Part shown: in pieces, positions 34,862 through 43,100 of the stretch | Numbering within the stretch: the stretch's first letter is position 1 | Layout of the letters: each line of letters opens with the position of its first letter | NCBI RefSeq assembly: GCF_024648825.1 | Contig: NZ_JANBBE010000017.1 | Span: 86,011 to 150,010 of the forward strand | Reading direction: 5' to 3' | Length of the DNA: 64,000 nt | DNA from: Lentzea californiensis | GTDB lineage: Bacteria; Actinomycetota; Actinomycetes; Mycobacteriales; Pseudonocardiaceae | The notes under the pieces: model-generated | Seen by the model: only the letters and a program-made list of their open reading frames with translations | What the model was told of the DNA's origin: nothing | The model's database searches: none | Program-made: the position numbers and the translations under genes

Positions 34862-35055
34862 TTGGTCAAGGGGTTCCTCGGCGCCCGGCTCGTGCGGCTG
34901 CCCGGCGGCGAATGGCTCGACATCGTCGAGTGGTGTTCCTCGGAGGACTACGCCGCTTCCAGCCGGAAGGCCCGAACCTGCCCGTTCCCTCGTCGTGGTG
35001 ATGATCCACGGCGGCTGGTGGGGGCCCGGTCAGTGCGGCCGGACCCCCTCCATCG
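34862..35055 (+). pseudogene. Remnants of a monooxygenase-like domain and an alpha/beta hydrolase
   Basis: The reading frame from 34862 encodes FLGARLVRLPGGEWLDIVEW, the look of an antibiotic-biosynthesis-monooxygenase or stress-response dimeric barrel domain. About 100 bp later a different frame reads VVVMIHGGWWGPG, the oxyanion-hole segment of esterase-like alpha/beta hydrolases. Neither is long enough to be a gene, so I read the stretch as decayed coding DNA between the EF-hand gene and the tannase-family gene. Confidence 0.4.
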
Positions 35056-36528
35056 CTAGACGCAGAAGTAGCTGGAGGCCGCCTTCGGGTCGCCGTGGAA
35101 GTACCGGGACGTCCGCGGGTACGGGCAGAGGTCGCGGGTCGAGTCGGCCGTCGCGGCGGTGAGGGTGGCGGGTGCCTTGCCGCGTTCGACCCAGTCGACG
35201 AGCTGGCCCAGGGCGTTGGTGGGCTGAGGTCCGTTTCCGCCGAGGCAGTGGTCGACGCCGGGAGCGGTGAACAGGCGGTAGAAGTCGTTCACGTACCCCA
35301 TGCGCCGCTCGACCTGGTCGCGGTACTTCAGCGTGCCGCCGGGCGGGATCAGCTGGTCGTTCGTGCCGACGAACGTGATCAGCCTGCCGCCCGCGCGCCG
35401 GAACGCCGACAGGTCGGGGTCGGAGGTGCCGATGACGCCGTCGAACTCGCGGACCGACTGCCGGAACAGGTCCCGGTACTGGGCGTAGGTGAGCTTCGAG
35501 GTGTCGAAACCGGGCTGCTTCACTAGGAAGCTCTGCACCCACTGGGCCGCGACGGGGAAACCGGGACCGGGGAAGCCGGGGATCGTGCCCGCGAGCCACA
35601 CCGGGTCGGCGCCCTTCGGCAGGCCCGGCCAGAGGCTGCGGCCGCGTTCGTCGGTGGGGCCGTCCCAGATCTTGCGCATGACGTCGGCGTCGGCCTTCGT
35701 CACCACGACCTCGTCGCCCTCGCACAGGACCTTCCCGCCGATGAGCTGACGCGGGTCGTAGCTGCAGCGGTCCGGCCGGTCGACGATGCCGTTGACGACA
35801 CCGTCCTGGGGGTCGCACGCCTCGACGGCGGCCTTGCGGAACGCCTCCAGCACGCAGTTGCCGACGACGTGCCCGTCGTTGCCCTGCACGACCTGCGGCC
35901 ACAGCGTCGCGACGGCGAACTGGGACCAGTTCACGGCGGGCGCGTTGGCGAGGACACCGTCGTAGTCGTCCGGGAAGCGTTGCGCCTCCAGGTAGCCCTG
36001 GCGGCCACCGGTCGAACAGCCGTTCCAGTACGAGTACGTGACCGGGCGCTGGTAGTGCCCGCGCACGACCTGCTTGGCGATCACGGCCGCCTCGTGCACC
36101 GAGCGGCTCGCGAAGTTGGTCAGCAGCGTCTGGTTTACCTCGCCGTTCTCAACCGCCCAGCTGGTGTCGAGGCCGCCCAGCACGCCGGCGTCGGTCGTCA
36201 CGGCCGCGTAACCGCCCTGCAGGGCCTGGGTGAACGGCGCACCGGTGTCGCCCGCGGCGTACGCGCTGCCGCCGACGCCCTGCAGCCGGCCCGTCCAGTT
36301 CTGGGGCAGGCCGACGACGACCTTCACGTGGTCGTCGGTGTGCGTGAGCGTCACGGTGATCTCGCAGTGCGTGGCGCGGCTCACGGCGTCCACTGACTCG
36401 ATCTTCGCGCCCGCCGGGGCGGTGACCGCGACCGTCGCGCAGGTAGGGGTGCTCGCCGACGCCGGCGCGAGCGGCGCCAGTCCGGTCAGGAGCAGTGTTG
36501 TCGCCAACAGCTTCGTCAGTCGTCTCAC
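35056..36528 (-). CDS. Secreted tannase/feruloyl esterase-family hydrolase
   Basis: 490 residues with a clear signal peptide (hydrophobic to residue 20, cleavage near APASAS). The catalytic nucleophile is Ser172 in WNGCSTGGRQG; the Asp is in GTNDQLIPP and the His in PGVDHCLGG. Cys next to the Ser and Cys next to the His give the family CS-D-HC arrangement, in which a disulfide joins the active-site residues. A calcium-loop-like segment DPQDGVVNGIVDRPD is also present. It probably releases aromatic acids from plant material outside the cell. Confidence 0.93.
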   Translation of the reverse strand: MRRLTKLLATTLLLTGLAPLAPASASTPTCATVAVTAPAGAKIESVDAVSRATHCEITVTLTHTDDHVKVVVGLPQNWTGRLQGVGGSAYAAGDTGAPFTQALQGGYAAVTTDAGVLGGLDTSWAVENGEVNQTLLTNFASRSVHEAAVIAKQVVRGHYQRPVTYSYWNGCSTGGRQGYLEAQRFPDDYDGVLANAPAVNWSQFAVATLWPQVVQGNDGHVVGNCVLEAFRKAAVEACDPQDGVVNGIVDRPDRCSYDPRQLIGGKVLCEGDEVVVTKADADVMRKIWDGPTDERGRSLWPGLPKGADPVWLAGTIPGFPGPGFPVAAQWVQSFLVKQPGFDTSKLTYAQYRDLFRQSVREFDGVIGTSDPDLSAFRRAGGRLITFVGTNDQLIPPGGTLKYRDQVERRMGYVNDFYRLFTAPGVDHCLGGNGPQPTNALGQLVDWVERGKAPATLTAATADSTRDLCPYPRTSRYFHGDPKAASSYFCV

Positions 36529-36621
36529 GCCGCGCGACGTTAAGCGGGGTCGTCACGGCGTCGCGCCCGTCACGTGACGCTGCCCCTGTACGTCACTGGA
36601 CCGGGTGAAAGACTTCCGCGC

Positions 36622-37575
36622 ATGCGCGAGGTGGGCAACAGACGCTACCGGCTGGTTCGCGAGCTGGGGCGTGGCGGCATGGGGGTCGTGTGGCTGGGGG
36701 AGGACACCGTCCTCGGCCGCGACGTCGCCGTCAAGGAACTGCTGCTGCCCGGCAACGTGCCTGCCGGAGAACGTGCCGTGTACCAGGAGCGGGGTGCTGC
36801 GCGAGGCACGCATCGCCTCGCGGCTCCAGGACCCCGCCGTCGTCACCGTCTACGACCTCATCTCCGAGGACGACCAGACGTTCATCGTCATGGAGCTGAT
36901 CAACGCTCCGACGCTGGAGGAGTCGGTCGACCTGGACGGACCGCTCGGGACGCGCGAGGCGGCCACGCTGGCGCGGCAGCTGCTGGGCGCGCTGGAGGCG
37001 GCGCACTCGTCCGGCGTGGTGCACCGGGACGTCAAGCCCGGCAACGTGATGGTGCCCGGCAGGGCAACGCGAAGCTCACCGACTTCGGCATCGCGCAGTC
37101 CGTCGACGACCCCCGGCTCACGGCCACCGGCACGCTGATCGGTTCGCCCGCCTACATGTCCCCGGAACGCCTGGCGGGCGGCGAGGCCTCGCCCGCCTGG
37201 GACCTCTGGGCGCTCGGAGCGACGCTGTTCTTCGCCGTGGAGGGACGCGGCGCGTTCGACCGCCCGACCACCTCGGCGACGATCCTCGCCGTGATGAACG
37301 AACGGCCGGTGCCGCGGGTGGCCGGACCGCTCGGCGAGCTGATCACCGGCCTGATGGAACCCGATCCCGCGCGCCGGCTCGGCGTGGACCGGGCGCACGA
37401 GCTCATCGAGCACGCGCTGGCCGCCGCGGAGCTCTACCCGGCCAGGCCGGCGGTGGCGATCGACGCCGGACCGACGATGGCCGGCCCGACGCTGCGCGTG
37501 AACCTCCCGGCGCCGTCCCTGCCCACGTCCGGACCGGTGGCCATCGGCCAGGATCGAAGCTGGTCGAGCCCCTGA
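36622..37575 (+). pseudogene. Ser/Thr protein kinase gene with two compensating frameshifts
   Basis: The start at 36622 encodes a normal kinase N-lobe: YRLVRELGRGGMGVVWLGED and the lysine in VAVKELLLPG. In the GGGG run at 36791-36794 one base is extra; kinase sequence then continues in another frame (VLREARIASRLQDPAVVTVY, and the catalytic loop VVHRDVKPGNVMV). Near 37060 one base is missing and the first frame resumes with NAKLTDFGIAQ, the DFG region and SPAYMSPERLAGG. Read straight through, a 317-residue open frame exists but lacks the HRD loop. Either a real pseudogene or two sequencing errors. There is no transmembrane or PASTA region after the kinase domain. Confidence 0.8.
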
Positions 37576-37581
37576 TGAAGG

Positions 37582-37688
37582 ACTAGTGCGGTGACCACGA
37601 ACCTTTACGGGGTCTTCCGGTGCTCAGCAGGGCGCCTCGCGTCTGAACAGCGAAATACCCGGTAAAGGTTCGTGGCCACCGCACTAGT
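37582..37688. repeat. 107-bp palindromic element with 27-bp terminal inverted repeats
   Basis: Arms 37582-37608 and 37662-37688 match in 26 of 27 positions as reverse complements and begin and end in ACTAGT; pairing continues a few bases inward with one more mismatch. The 53-bp centre has no coding potential. It begins 7 bp after the kinase stop and no target duplication is seen in the flanks. It could serve as a terminator but resembles a small non-autonomous mobile (MITE-like) element. Confidence 0.7.
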
Positions 37689-37752
37689 TGTCACATCTGC
37701 GCGGGCAATCGGGTCTTCCTAGTAGGAACCCCGCACGCAAAGGATGAACACC

Positions 37753-38226
37753 ATGTCCTATCCCAAGAAGGTCTACCTCGGCGACACCGGCGAGGTGAGC
37801 GCGCGCTACCGGCCCGCGAGCACCCCGGTCGACACCGGTGAGCCCGGCAACGGCATCCACTACCTCGCCACCACCGAGACCACGCGCGGCGAGTTCGGCC
37901 TGTACCGGGTCGTCATGAAGCCGAAGGCCGGCGGTCCGGCGACGCACTTCCACCGGACGATCTCCGAGTCGTTCTTCATCCTCGACGGCACCGTGCGCCT
38001 CTACAACGGTGACAAGTGGATCGAGGCGGGGAAGGGCGACTTCCTGCACGTGCCGCAGGGCGGGTTGCACGCCTTCCGCAACGACGCCGACGCACCGGCC
38101 GAGATGTTGTTGCTGTTCACGCCCGGTGCGCCGCGTGAGGAGTACTTCGAGCGGCTCGGCGAGGTCGCGGCGGCCGACCGCGCCGCGTTCCTCGACGAGC
38201 ACGACTCGTACTTCGTGGAGGGCTGA
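37753..38226 (+). CDS. Cupin-domain protein
   Basis: 157 residues; ATG at 37753 chosen because AAGGA is eight bases upstream (another ATG at 37744 is too near). A single cupin barrel with metal-binding-type motif 1 PATHFHRTISESFFILDG and motif 2 FLHVPQGGLHAFRNDADAP. A small-molecule dioxygenase, isomerase or binding role is possible. It ends 2 bp before the stop of the convergent ferredoxin gene. Confidence 0.85.
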   Translation: MSYPKKVYLGDTGEVSARYRPASTPVDTGEPGNGIHYLATTETTRGEFGLYRVVMKPKAGGPATHFHRTISESFFILDGTVRLYNGDKWIEAGKGDFLHVPQGGLHAFRNDADAPAEMLLLFTPGAPREEYFERLGEVAAADRAAFLDEHDSYFVEG

Positions 38227-38228
38227 GG

Positions 38229-38423
38229 TCAGGCCTCGACCTCGATCGCCGAGGCCGGGCACACGGCCGCCGCGTGCCGGACGTCGGCCAGGCGCTCCGG
38301 CGGCGGGCTGGCGTCCAGCAGGTCGACCAGGCCGTCGTCGTCGCGCTGGTCGAACACGTCGTCCGCGGCCAGCACGCACTGCCCGGCCCCGACGCACTTG
38401 CCCTGGTCCACCACGATGTTCAC
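38229..38423 (-). CDS. 3Fe-4S ferredoxin, P450 partner
   Basis: 64 residues, with Cys in KCVGAGQCVLAA and in AAAVCPASAI: the three-cysteine pattern CX5C...CP of actinobacterial 3Fe-4S ferredoxins, where the fourth 4Fe-4S ligand is replaced (Gly/Ala). These carry electrons to cytochromes P450. Start overlaps the P450 stop by 4 bp (ATGA), so the two are made together; the reductase must come from elsewhere. Confidence 0.95.
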   Translation of the reverse strand: MNIVVDQGKCVGAGQCVLAADDVFDQRDDDGLVDLLDASPPPERLADVRHAAAVCPASAIEVEA

Positions 38424-39634
38424 GCCGACCTCCAGGTGACGGGCAGCTCCGCCACGCCGCCGGTGAGCGTCGCGCGGACCTGCAGCTGGTCGAGTTCCTT
38501 GGCCAGCCGCATCGACGGCAGGCGCTTGGCGAGCGCGGCGAACACCACGCGCAGTTCCGTGCGGGCCAGGGACGCGCCGATGCAGAAGTGCGCGCCGTGG
38601 CCGAAACCGAGGTGTGTCCTCTCCGGACGGTCCGGGTCGAACTCCTCGGCGTGGGAGTACACGGACGCGTCGCGGTTGGCCGCGTTGGTCGAGATGACCA
38701 CCGCGTCACCGGCCTTGATGGTCACGCCCGCGATGTCGACGTCCTCGCGGGCGTACCGCAGCAGGCCGAGGTCGCCGGGTGCGCCCAGGCGCATGACCTC
38801 CTCGACCACCGCGTCGACGCGGCCGTCCGGGTCGGCGACGAAGGCGTCCCAGCGCGACCGGTCGGTGAGCAGGAACAGCACGCCCAGGCCGATGCGGTTG
38901 ACCGTGGTCTCGTGGCCCGCGAACAACAGTCCGACGCACAGCCGGACCATCTCCACGTAGTCGAACGACGGGTCCTCGGCCTGTGCGCGCACGAGGTCGG
39001 AGATCACGTCCTCGCCGAGCGCGCCGCGCTTGGACTCGACGAGCCCGACCATGTACCGGAAGAACTCCTCGCGCGCCTTGTGTGCCTCTTCACCGATCTC
39101 GGTGCCCGCCATGCGCTCGGACAGCGACGCGAACAGCTCGTTGTCCTCCTCGGGGACGCCGAGCAGACGGCAGATCATGGCCACCGGCAACGGGAACGCG
39201 AGCCCGCGGTGCAGGTCGACCACGCCCGTCTTCTCGTGCTCGGCGATCAGCGCGTCCAGGCAGCTGTCGACCAGCTCCTCCATGTTCTCGCCCAGCATCC
39301 GCATCCGCTTGGCGGAGAACGCGGGCGTGAGCAGGCGGCGCATGCGCGTGTGGTCGGCCTCCTCCGTCGCGTACTCGCCGGTGGGGCCGTCCTGCACGGC
39401 GGCGGTCGAGATGCGGGAGGCCTTCTCCGGCTCCGGGTGGGAACGGCCGAAGCGCTTGTCCCCCAGCAGGAGGCGGACCTCCTCGTACCGCGTCACGAGC
39501 CAGGCGGGGTCCCCTGCCGGCGTCGTCACGGGCGCGATCGGTGCCTCGCGTCGCAGCACCTCGTAGAGCGGAGCGAGATCGAGGACGTTCGGCCTGGCCA
39601 GCGGCAGCTTCAGGCGCTCTGCGTCAATGCTCAT
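38420..39634 (-). CDS. Cytochrome P450
   Basis: 404 residues from the ATG at 39634 (an upstream in-frame start would lie inside the operator). Heme-thiolate signature FGHGAHFCIGASLA, I-helix oxygen-activation motif AGHETT and ExxR in VVEEVMRLG are all intact. Length and pattern are those of soluble class I bacterial P450s (CYP105/107-like). With its own ferredoxin downstream and a divergent TetR regulator, it forms an inducible oxidation unit; the substrate, probably a small hydrophobic compound bound also by the TetR, is unknown. Confidence 0.95.
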   Translation of the reverse strand: MSIDAERLKLPLARPNVLDLAPLYEVLRREAPIAPVTTPAGDPAWLVTRYEEVRLLLGDKRFGRSHPEPEKASRISTAAVQDGPTGEYATEEADHTRMRRLLTPAFSAKRMRMLGENMEELVDSCLDALIAEHEKTGVVDLHRGLAFPLPVAMICRLLGVPEEDNELFASLSERMAGTEIGEEAHKAREEFFRYMVGLVESKRGALGEDVISDLVRAQAEDPSFDYVEMVRLCVGLLFAGHETTVNRIGLGVLFLLTDRSRWDAFVADPDGRVDAVVEEVMRLGAPGDLGLLRYAREDVDIAGVTIKAGDAVVISTNAANRDASVYSHAEEFDPDRPERTHLGFGHGAHFCIGASLARTELRVVFAALAKRLPSMRLAKELDQLQVRATLTGGVAELPVTWRSA

Positions 39635-39650
39635 GCACTGACCGTAGCGC

Positions 39651-39673
39651 TTAATGGCAGATGGTGCCAATAA
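39651..39673. promoter_or_regulatory. Candidate TetR operator between P450 and tetR
   Basis: TTAATGGCA (39651-39659) and TGCCAATAA (39665-39673) form a 9-bp dyad with one mismatch and a 5-nt spacer. It sits 17 bp before the P450 start and 35 bp before the TetR start, so one site could repress both directions, the usual arrangement for this family. Confidence 0.65.
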
Positions 39674-39707
39674 ATGTCCCGGCCAGGTGACGTGCTTGAA
39701 TCGCCCG

Positions 39708-40346
39708 ATGACGGACGTTGTGACAGAAAAGCCTCGCCGTGGCCGGCCTCCGGTCAGCGACGAGCAACGTCGACGTCAGCGCCTCGACCTCTCCCGCCAC
39801 GCGGTCCGGTTGTTCGCCGAGCAGGGCGTCGCCGCCACGTCGGGTGAGCAGATCGCGCAGGCCGCGGGAGTTTCCGAACGCACGTTCTGGCGCTACTTCC
39901 CGCACAAGGAGAGCTGCGTCGAACCGCTGCTGACCAAGATGGTCGAGGCTTTCTGCGTGGTGGTGCGCGCGTGGCCGCGTGAGCTCGAGCTGATCGACCA
40001 CCTGCGCGAGGCGTACAGCCCGTTGCTGGACGCGGCGTCCGACGAGGACATCGAAGCGGTGCTGGCCGTGGTGCGGCTGACCCACGGCGAACAGGCGCTG
40101 CGCGCCGCCTACCTGATGTTGCGCGAACGGGCGGAGGACGCGCTCGCGGACGTGCTCGCCGAACGGGCGGGGCTGCCGCGGGACGCCATCGAGGTGAGGG
40201 TGCAGGCCGCCGCGATGAGCGCGGTGCTCAAGGTCGCCACCGACGACGTGGCCAGGTCCGCGGCGGACGGCGTCACGAGGGAGACCCTCGAAGGGCATCG
40301 CGAGCAGATCGCCGCCGCGCTGCGCGGCCTGTCGCAGATGTTGTGA
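39708..40346 (+). CDS. TetR-family transcription regulator
   Basis: 212 residues from the ATG at 39708. N-terminal helix-turn-helix: RQRLDLSRHAVRLFAEQGVA, then SGEQIAQAAGVSERTFWRYF and PHKESC. The C-terminal ligand domain is helical and variable. Divergent from the P450-ferredoxin pair with a palindrome between, so it probably controls them and itself. Confidence 0.92.
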   Translation: MTDVVTEKPRRGRPPVSDEQRRRQRLDLSRHAVRLFAEQGVAATSGEQIAQAAGVSERTFWRYFPHKESCVEPLLTKMVEAFCVVVRAWPRELELIDHLREAYSPLLDAASDEDIEAVLAVVRLTHGEQALRAAYLMLRERAEDALADVLAERAGLPRDAIEVRVQAAAMSAVLKVATDDVARSAADGVTRETLEGHREQIAAALRGLSQML

Positions 40347-40358
40347 CGCGGCGGCAGT

Positions 40359-40676
40359 TCAGGGGACGGAGATGTTGGAGAGTCCCCACGCGATCACGAA
40401 GAACAGCATGATGACGACGACCCCGCCCAGCGTGCCGGCCAGGATCATTCCGGTTCCGACCGATTTCCACGGTGCGGGCGCGGTCAGGTTCAGCACGATC
40501 CCGGCGAAGGTCGAGCCGAGCGTGATGCAGACGAACGCGGTGGCGTACTCGCCGCCCTGCCAGCCGAACGACTCCAGCGCGCCGTTCTGGAAGGCGGCGA
40601 AGGTGAGCACCAGCAGGGCGGTGGTGGTGGCGAACCCCGCCAGTCCGGCTGTGCGGCTACGGTCGGTCTTGGTCAC
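40359..40676 (-). CDS. Small membrane protein, unknown function
   Basis: 105 residues from the GTG at 40676. Three hydrophobic helices (TTTALLVLTFAAF, YATAFVCITLGSTFAGIVL, ILAGTLGGVVVIMLFFVIAW). No family recognised. It is 47 bp downstream of the SRPBCC gene on the same strand and may be the tail of that operon; its stop is 12 bp from the TetR stop. Confidence 0.6.
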   Translation of the reverse strand: MTKTDRSRTAGLAGFATTTALLVLTFAAFQNGALESFGWQGGEYATAFVCITLGSTFAGIVLNLTAPAPWKSVGTGMILAGTLGGVVVIMLFFVIAWGLSNISVP

Positions 40677-40723
40677 ACGTCGAGAGTGCCGCTGCCGGTT
40701 CGCGACGGCATCGGTACAACTAC

Positions 40724-41176
40724 TCACACACTGAGCAGGGCTTTGACTCGGTCGCGCAACGCGTGGGCCACGGAGTCGAAGCCGTTCTTCACATACGCGC
40801 CCTGCGCCGCGAAGATCGCGTCCGCGTACTTGCCCGTGAACGTCTCGAACGTGCGGTAGCTGCACCGCCGCGGTCCGAGCGGTGTGATCAACTGGTCGCG
40901 CGTGCCGAGCAGGCCCGGGAACGTGTCGCCGGTGTCGTAACGCAGCAATCGAGGTGGCTCGACCTCGCGGATGTACTCGCGGCTGACGAACGTCCCCTCG
41001 CCGCCGTCCGGACGTGGCAGCGTGAGGTCGATCGGCGAGTCGATCTCCAACGTCGTGGCGACCGCCAGCGTGTAGGGATTCCACTGTGGATAGTGCGGGT
41101 AGTCGAGCAGCACGTCCCACACGAACGACGCGGGCGCGTCGATCTCGACGACCACGGACTCGATGAGATGCGTCAT
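40724..41176 (-). CDS. SRPBCC (START-like) protein
   Basis: 150 residues from the ATG at 41176, which overlaps the SDR stop by 4 bp. A helix-grip fold is indicated by IDAPASFVWDVLLDYPHYPQW-like start, the strand pattern TYRTFETFTGKYAD-type middle and the long C-terminal helix FDSVAHALRDRVKALL. Such proteins bind hydrophobic ligands or act as cyclases/aromatases. Last of the four coupled genes behind the sulfotransferase promoter, so it may bind the same lipophilic substrate. Confidence 0.8.
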   Translation of the reverse strand: MTHLIESVVVEIDAPASFVWDVLLDYPHYPQWNPYTLAVATTLEIDSPIDLTLPRPDGGEGTFVSREYIREVEPPRLLRYDTGDTFPGLLGTRDQLITPLGPRRCSYRTFETFTGKYADAIFAAQGAYVKNGFDSVAHALRDRVKALLSV

Positions 41177-41952
41177 GCCGGCATGTACTCCCCGCCGTTG
41201 ACGTCGAGCACGGCACCGGTGACCTCGGAAGCGTGCCGGGACAACAGGAACAGGACCGCTCCGGCGCAGGCTTCGTCGGTCGGGATGCGCCCCAGCGGGT
41301 TGCGGGCGGCGATCTCGTCGTACACGTCCTGCTCGCTCATGCCGCGCGCCTCGGCGGTGAACTCGAGGTAGAAGCGCACGCCCGGTCCGTCGAGCCAGCC
41401 CATCACGGCCTGGTTCGCGCGGATGCCGTGCTCGCCCAGTTCCAGCGCCAGGAACTGGGTCGCGGTCGCCATCGCGGCCTTCGCCACGGCGTACCCGCCC
41501 TCGCCGCGCACGGGTTTGCGGGTCGTCATCGTGCCCACGTTGACGATCGAACCGCGTCCGGCGGCCTTCATGTGCGGCACCACCGCGCGGGTCACGTTCA
41601 GCGCGCCGAACAGGATGATGTCCATCGACCGGCGGACCGCTTTCTCGGGCGTCTCCAGCAGGTCGAACCAGCCGGGGTGCCCGAACGCCGAGTTCACCAG
41701 CCCGGTGATCGTGCCGAACCGCTCGACGGCCGTCTCGGCCAGCCGCGCGACCTCCTCGGGCCGCCGCACGTCGCACTGCACGCCGACGGCCTCGCCACCC
41801 GCCGCGGTGACGTCCTCCTCCACCTGCTTCATCACGTCGGCGGAGCGGGCGGCCATCACGACCTTCGCACCCTCGGCGGCGGCGCGGACGGCGAGCTTCG
41901 AGCCCAGGCCGGGGCCGACGCCGGTGATCATCACGACCTCGTCTTGCAGCAT
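41173..41952 (-). CDS. Short-chain dehydrogenase/reductase
   Basis: 259 residues. Cofactor loop TGVGPGLGSKLAVRAA (TGxxxGxG type), NAG-like motif replaced by VNSAFGH, and the catalytic Tyr/Lys in GGYAVAKAAM with the Ser in VNVGTMTT replaced by Thr. The C-terminal DVNGGEYMPA is usual. The start forms TGATG with the sulfotransferase stop. Coupling to the sulfotransferase suggests it oxidises or reduces the hydroxyl/keto group of the same substrate (inference). The replacement of the NAG Gly and of the catalytic Ser by Thr is noteworthy. Confidence 0.9.
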   Translation of the reverse strand: MLQDEVVMITGVGPGLGSKLAVRAAAEGAKVVMAARSADVMKQVEEDVTAAGGEAVGVQCDVRRPEEVARLAETAVERFGTITGLVNSAFGHPGWFDLLETPEKAVRRSMDIILFGALNVTRAVVPHMKAAGRGSIVNVGTMTTRKPVRGEGGYAVAKAAMATATQFLALELGEHGIRANQAVMGWLDGPGVRFYLEFTAEARGMSEQDVYDEIAARNPLGRIPTDEACAGAVLFLLSRHASEVTGAVLDVNGGEYMPA

Positions 41953-43100
41953 CACAGGTAGACCTCCGAGTAGAAGGCGAAGTCCCGTCGCAGCTGGTCC
42001 TCGGACAGCCCGAAGTCCGGTGGCGCGTAGGAGTGCGAGCCGTGCCGTTCGGTGCGGTTCTGCGCCAGGTAGGCCTCGAACGCCGCGTCGTCGGCGGGAC
42101 CGGCGGGCAGGCCCAGCGCCTCCAGCACCTGGCGGGCGACCTCCAGCGGTTTGCTGACGGTGTCGGCGAACCGCACGTCCACGAACCGCTCGGGGCGCGC
42201 GGACCGGGCCGCGGCGAAATCTTCCAGGGTCGTGGCGAACCTGCGGGACCAGTACCGTCCGATCAGGACCGGATCGATGTTCTCGCTGTACTGCGAGGAC
42301 ATCGCGCGCACCATCGACGCGTACGACGGCACGGCGTTGACGGGGGAGCGGTGCGTCATCACGATCCTGCAGCCGGCGAACTCGTCCAGCACGGTGTCGA
42401 CCGCGGTCAGGTGGTGCGGCGACTTGAGCACCCACGGCAGCGAGCGTGCAGAGTTCTGCCACTGCAACACCTGCAGCCACTCGCGCAGTTCGCGGTAGGC
42501 GGGCCGCTGGTCGGCCGACCGCAACCAGTCGCCGTACGCGGGCACCCAGTAGAACGAGTCGAAGCTCATCGACACGAACGTCCGGTCCAGCAGGATCACG
42601 TCCTCCTCCGGCCCGTCCCACACGACGGTGTGCAGGTCGCCGAAGTCGGGGGAGAGCTGCGAGAACATCTGCATGCGTTCCTGCGCACGGCGTTTGCGCT
42701 GCTCGGCGCCGGGGCCCTCACCGGGGAACGGCAGCGGGTACGCGACCTCCCACGACAGCGTGGACGTCACCTGGGGCGACGCGGCGAGAAGCCGGTGCAG
42801 CAACGTCGAACCGGTGCGCGGCAGACCGCAGATCTCGGCGGCCACCCGCACCTCGACGTCGAGCACCTCGGGGTGCACGCGCTGGAGCTCCCGTAACCGC
42901 AGGCGGTCGGACAGCAGCGCGGCCAGCCGGTGCTTCGTCAGCTCGAAGCCCAGCGGTGACAGCGCGGCCTCGGTGTTGAGGCTGTGCACGAGCACGTCCA
43001 GCGGCTCGCGGAACCAGTCGTCGCCGAAGTCGGAGAGCCCGGTCTTGGCGGAGGCCTTCTCCAGCAACTCCGGCACGTTCAGCGCTGTCGTGACCGTCAT
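41952..43100 (-). CDS. PAPS-dependent sulfotransferase
   Basis: 382 residues from the ATG at 43100 with AGGAGG directly upstream. The 5'-phosphosulfate loop is CGLPRTGSTLLHRLLA (near residue 90) and the 3'-phosphate site is VMTHRSPVNAVPSYASM. It belongs to the Sulfotransfer_3-like family common in mycobacteria and relatives, which sulfate lipids, carbohydrates or sterol-like alcohols in the cytoplasm. It lies directly behind genes for PAPS synthesis and PAP removal and is coupled to DUF1214 and SDR genes. Confidence 0.92.
   Translation of the reverse strand: MTVTTALNVPELLEKASAKTGLSDFGDDWFREPLDVLVHSLNTEAALSPLGFELTKHRLAALLSDRLRLRELQRVHPEVLDVEVRVAAEICGLPRTGSTLLHRLLAASPQVTSTLSWEVAYPLPFPGEGPGAEQRKRRAQERMQMFSQLSPDFGDLHTVVWDGPEEDVILLDRTFVSMSFDSFYWVPAYGDWLRSADQRPAYRELREWLQVLQWQNSARSLPWVLKSPHHLTAVDTVLDEFAGCRIVMTHRSPVNAVPSYASMVRAMSSQYSENIDPVLIGRYWSRRFATTLEDFAAARSARPERFVDVRFADTVSKPLEVARQVLEALGLPAGPADDAAFEAYLAQNRTERHGSHSYAPPDFGLSEDQLRRDFAFYSEVYL

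Noticed and set aside
37577..37693. Target-site duplication around the 107-bp palindrome
   Set aside because: The flanks (GAAGG and TGTCA) do not match, so recent transposition cannot be claimed.
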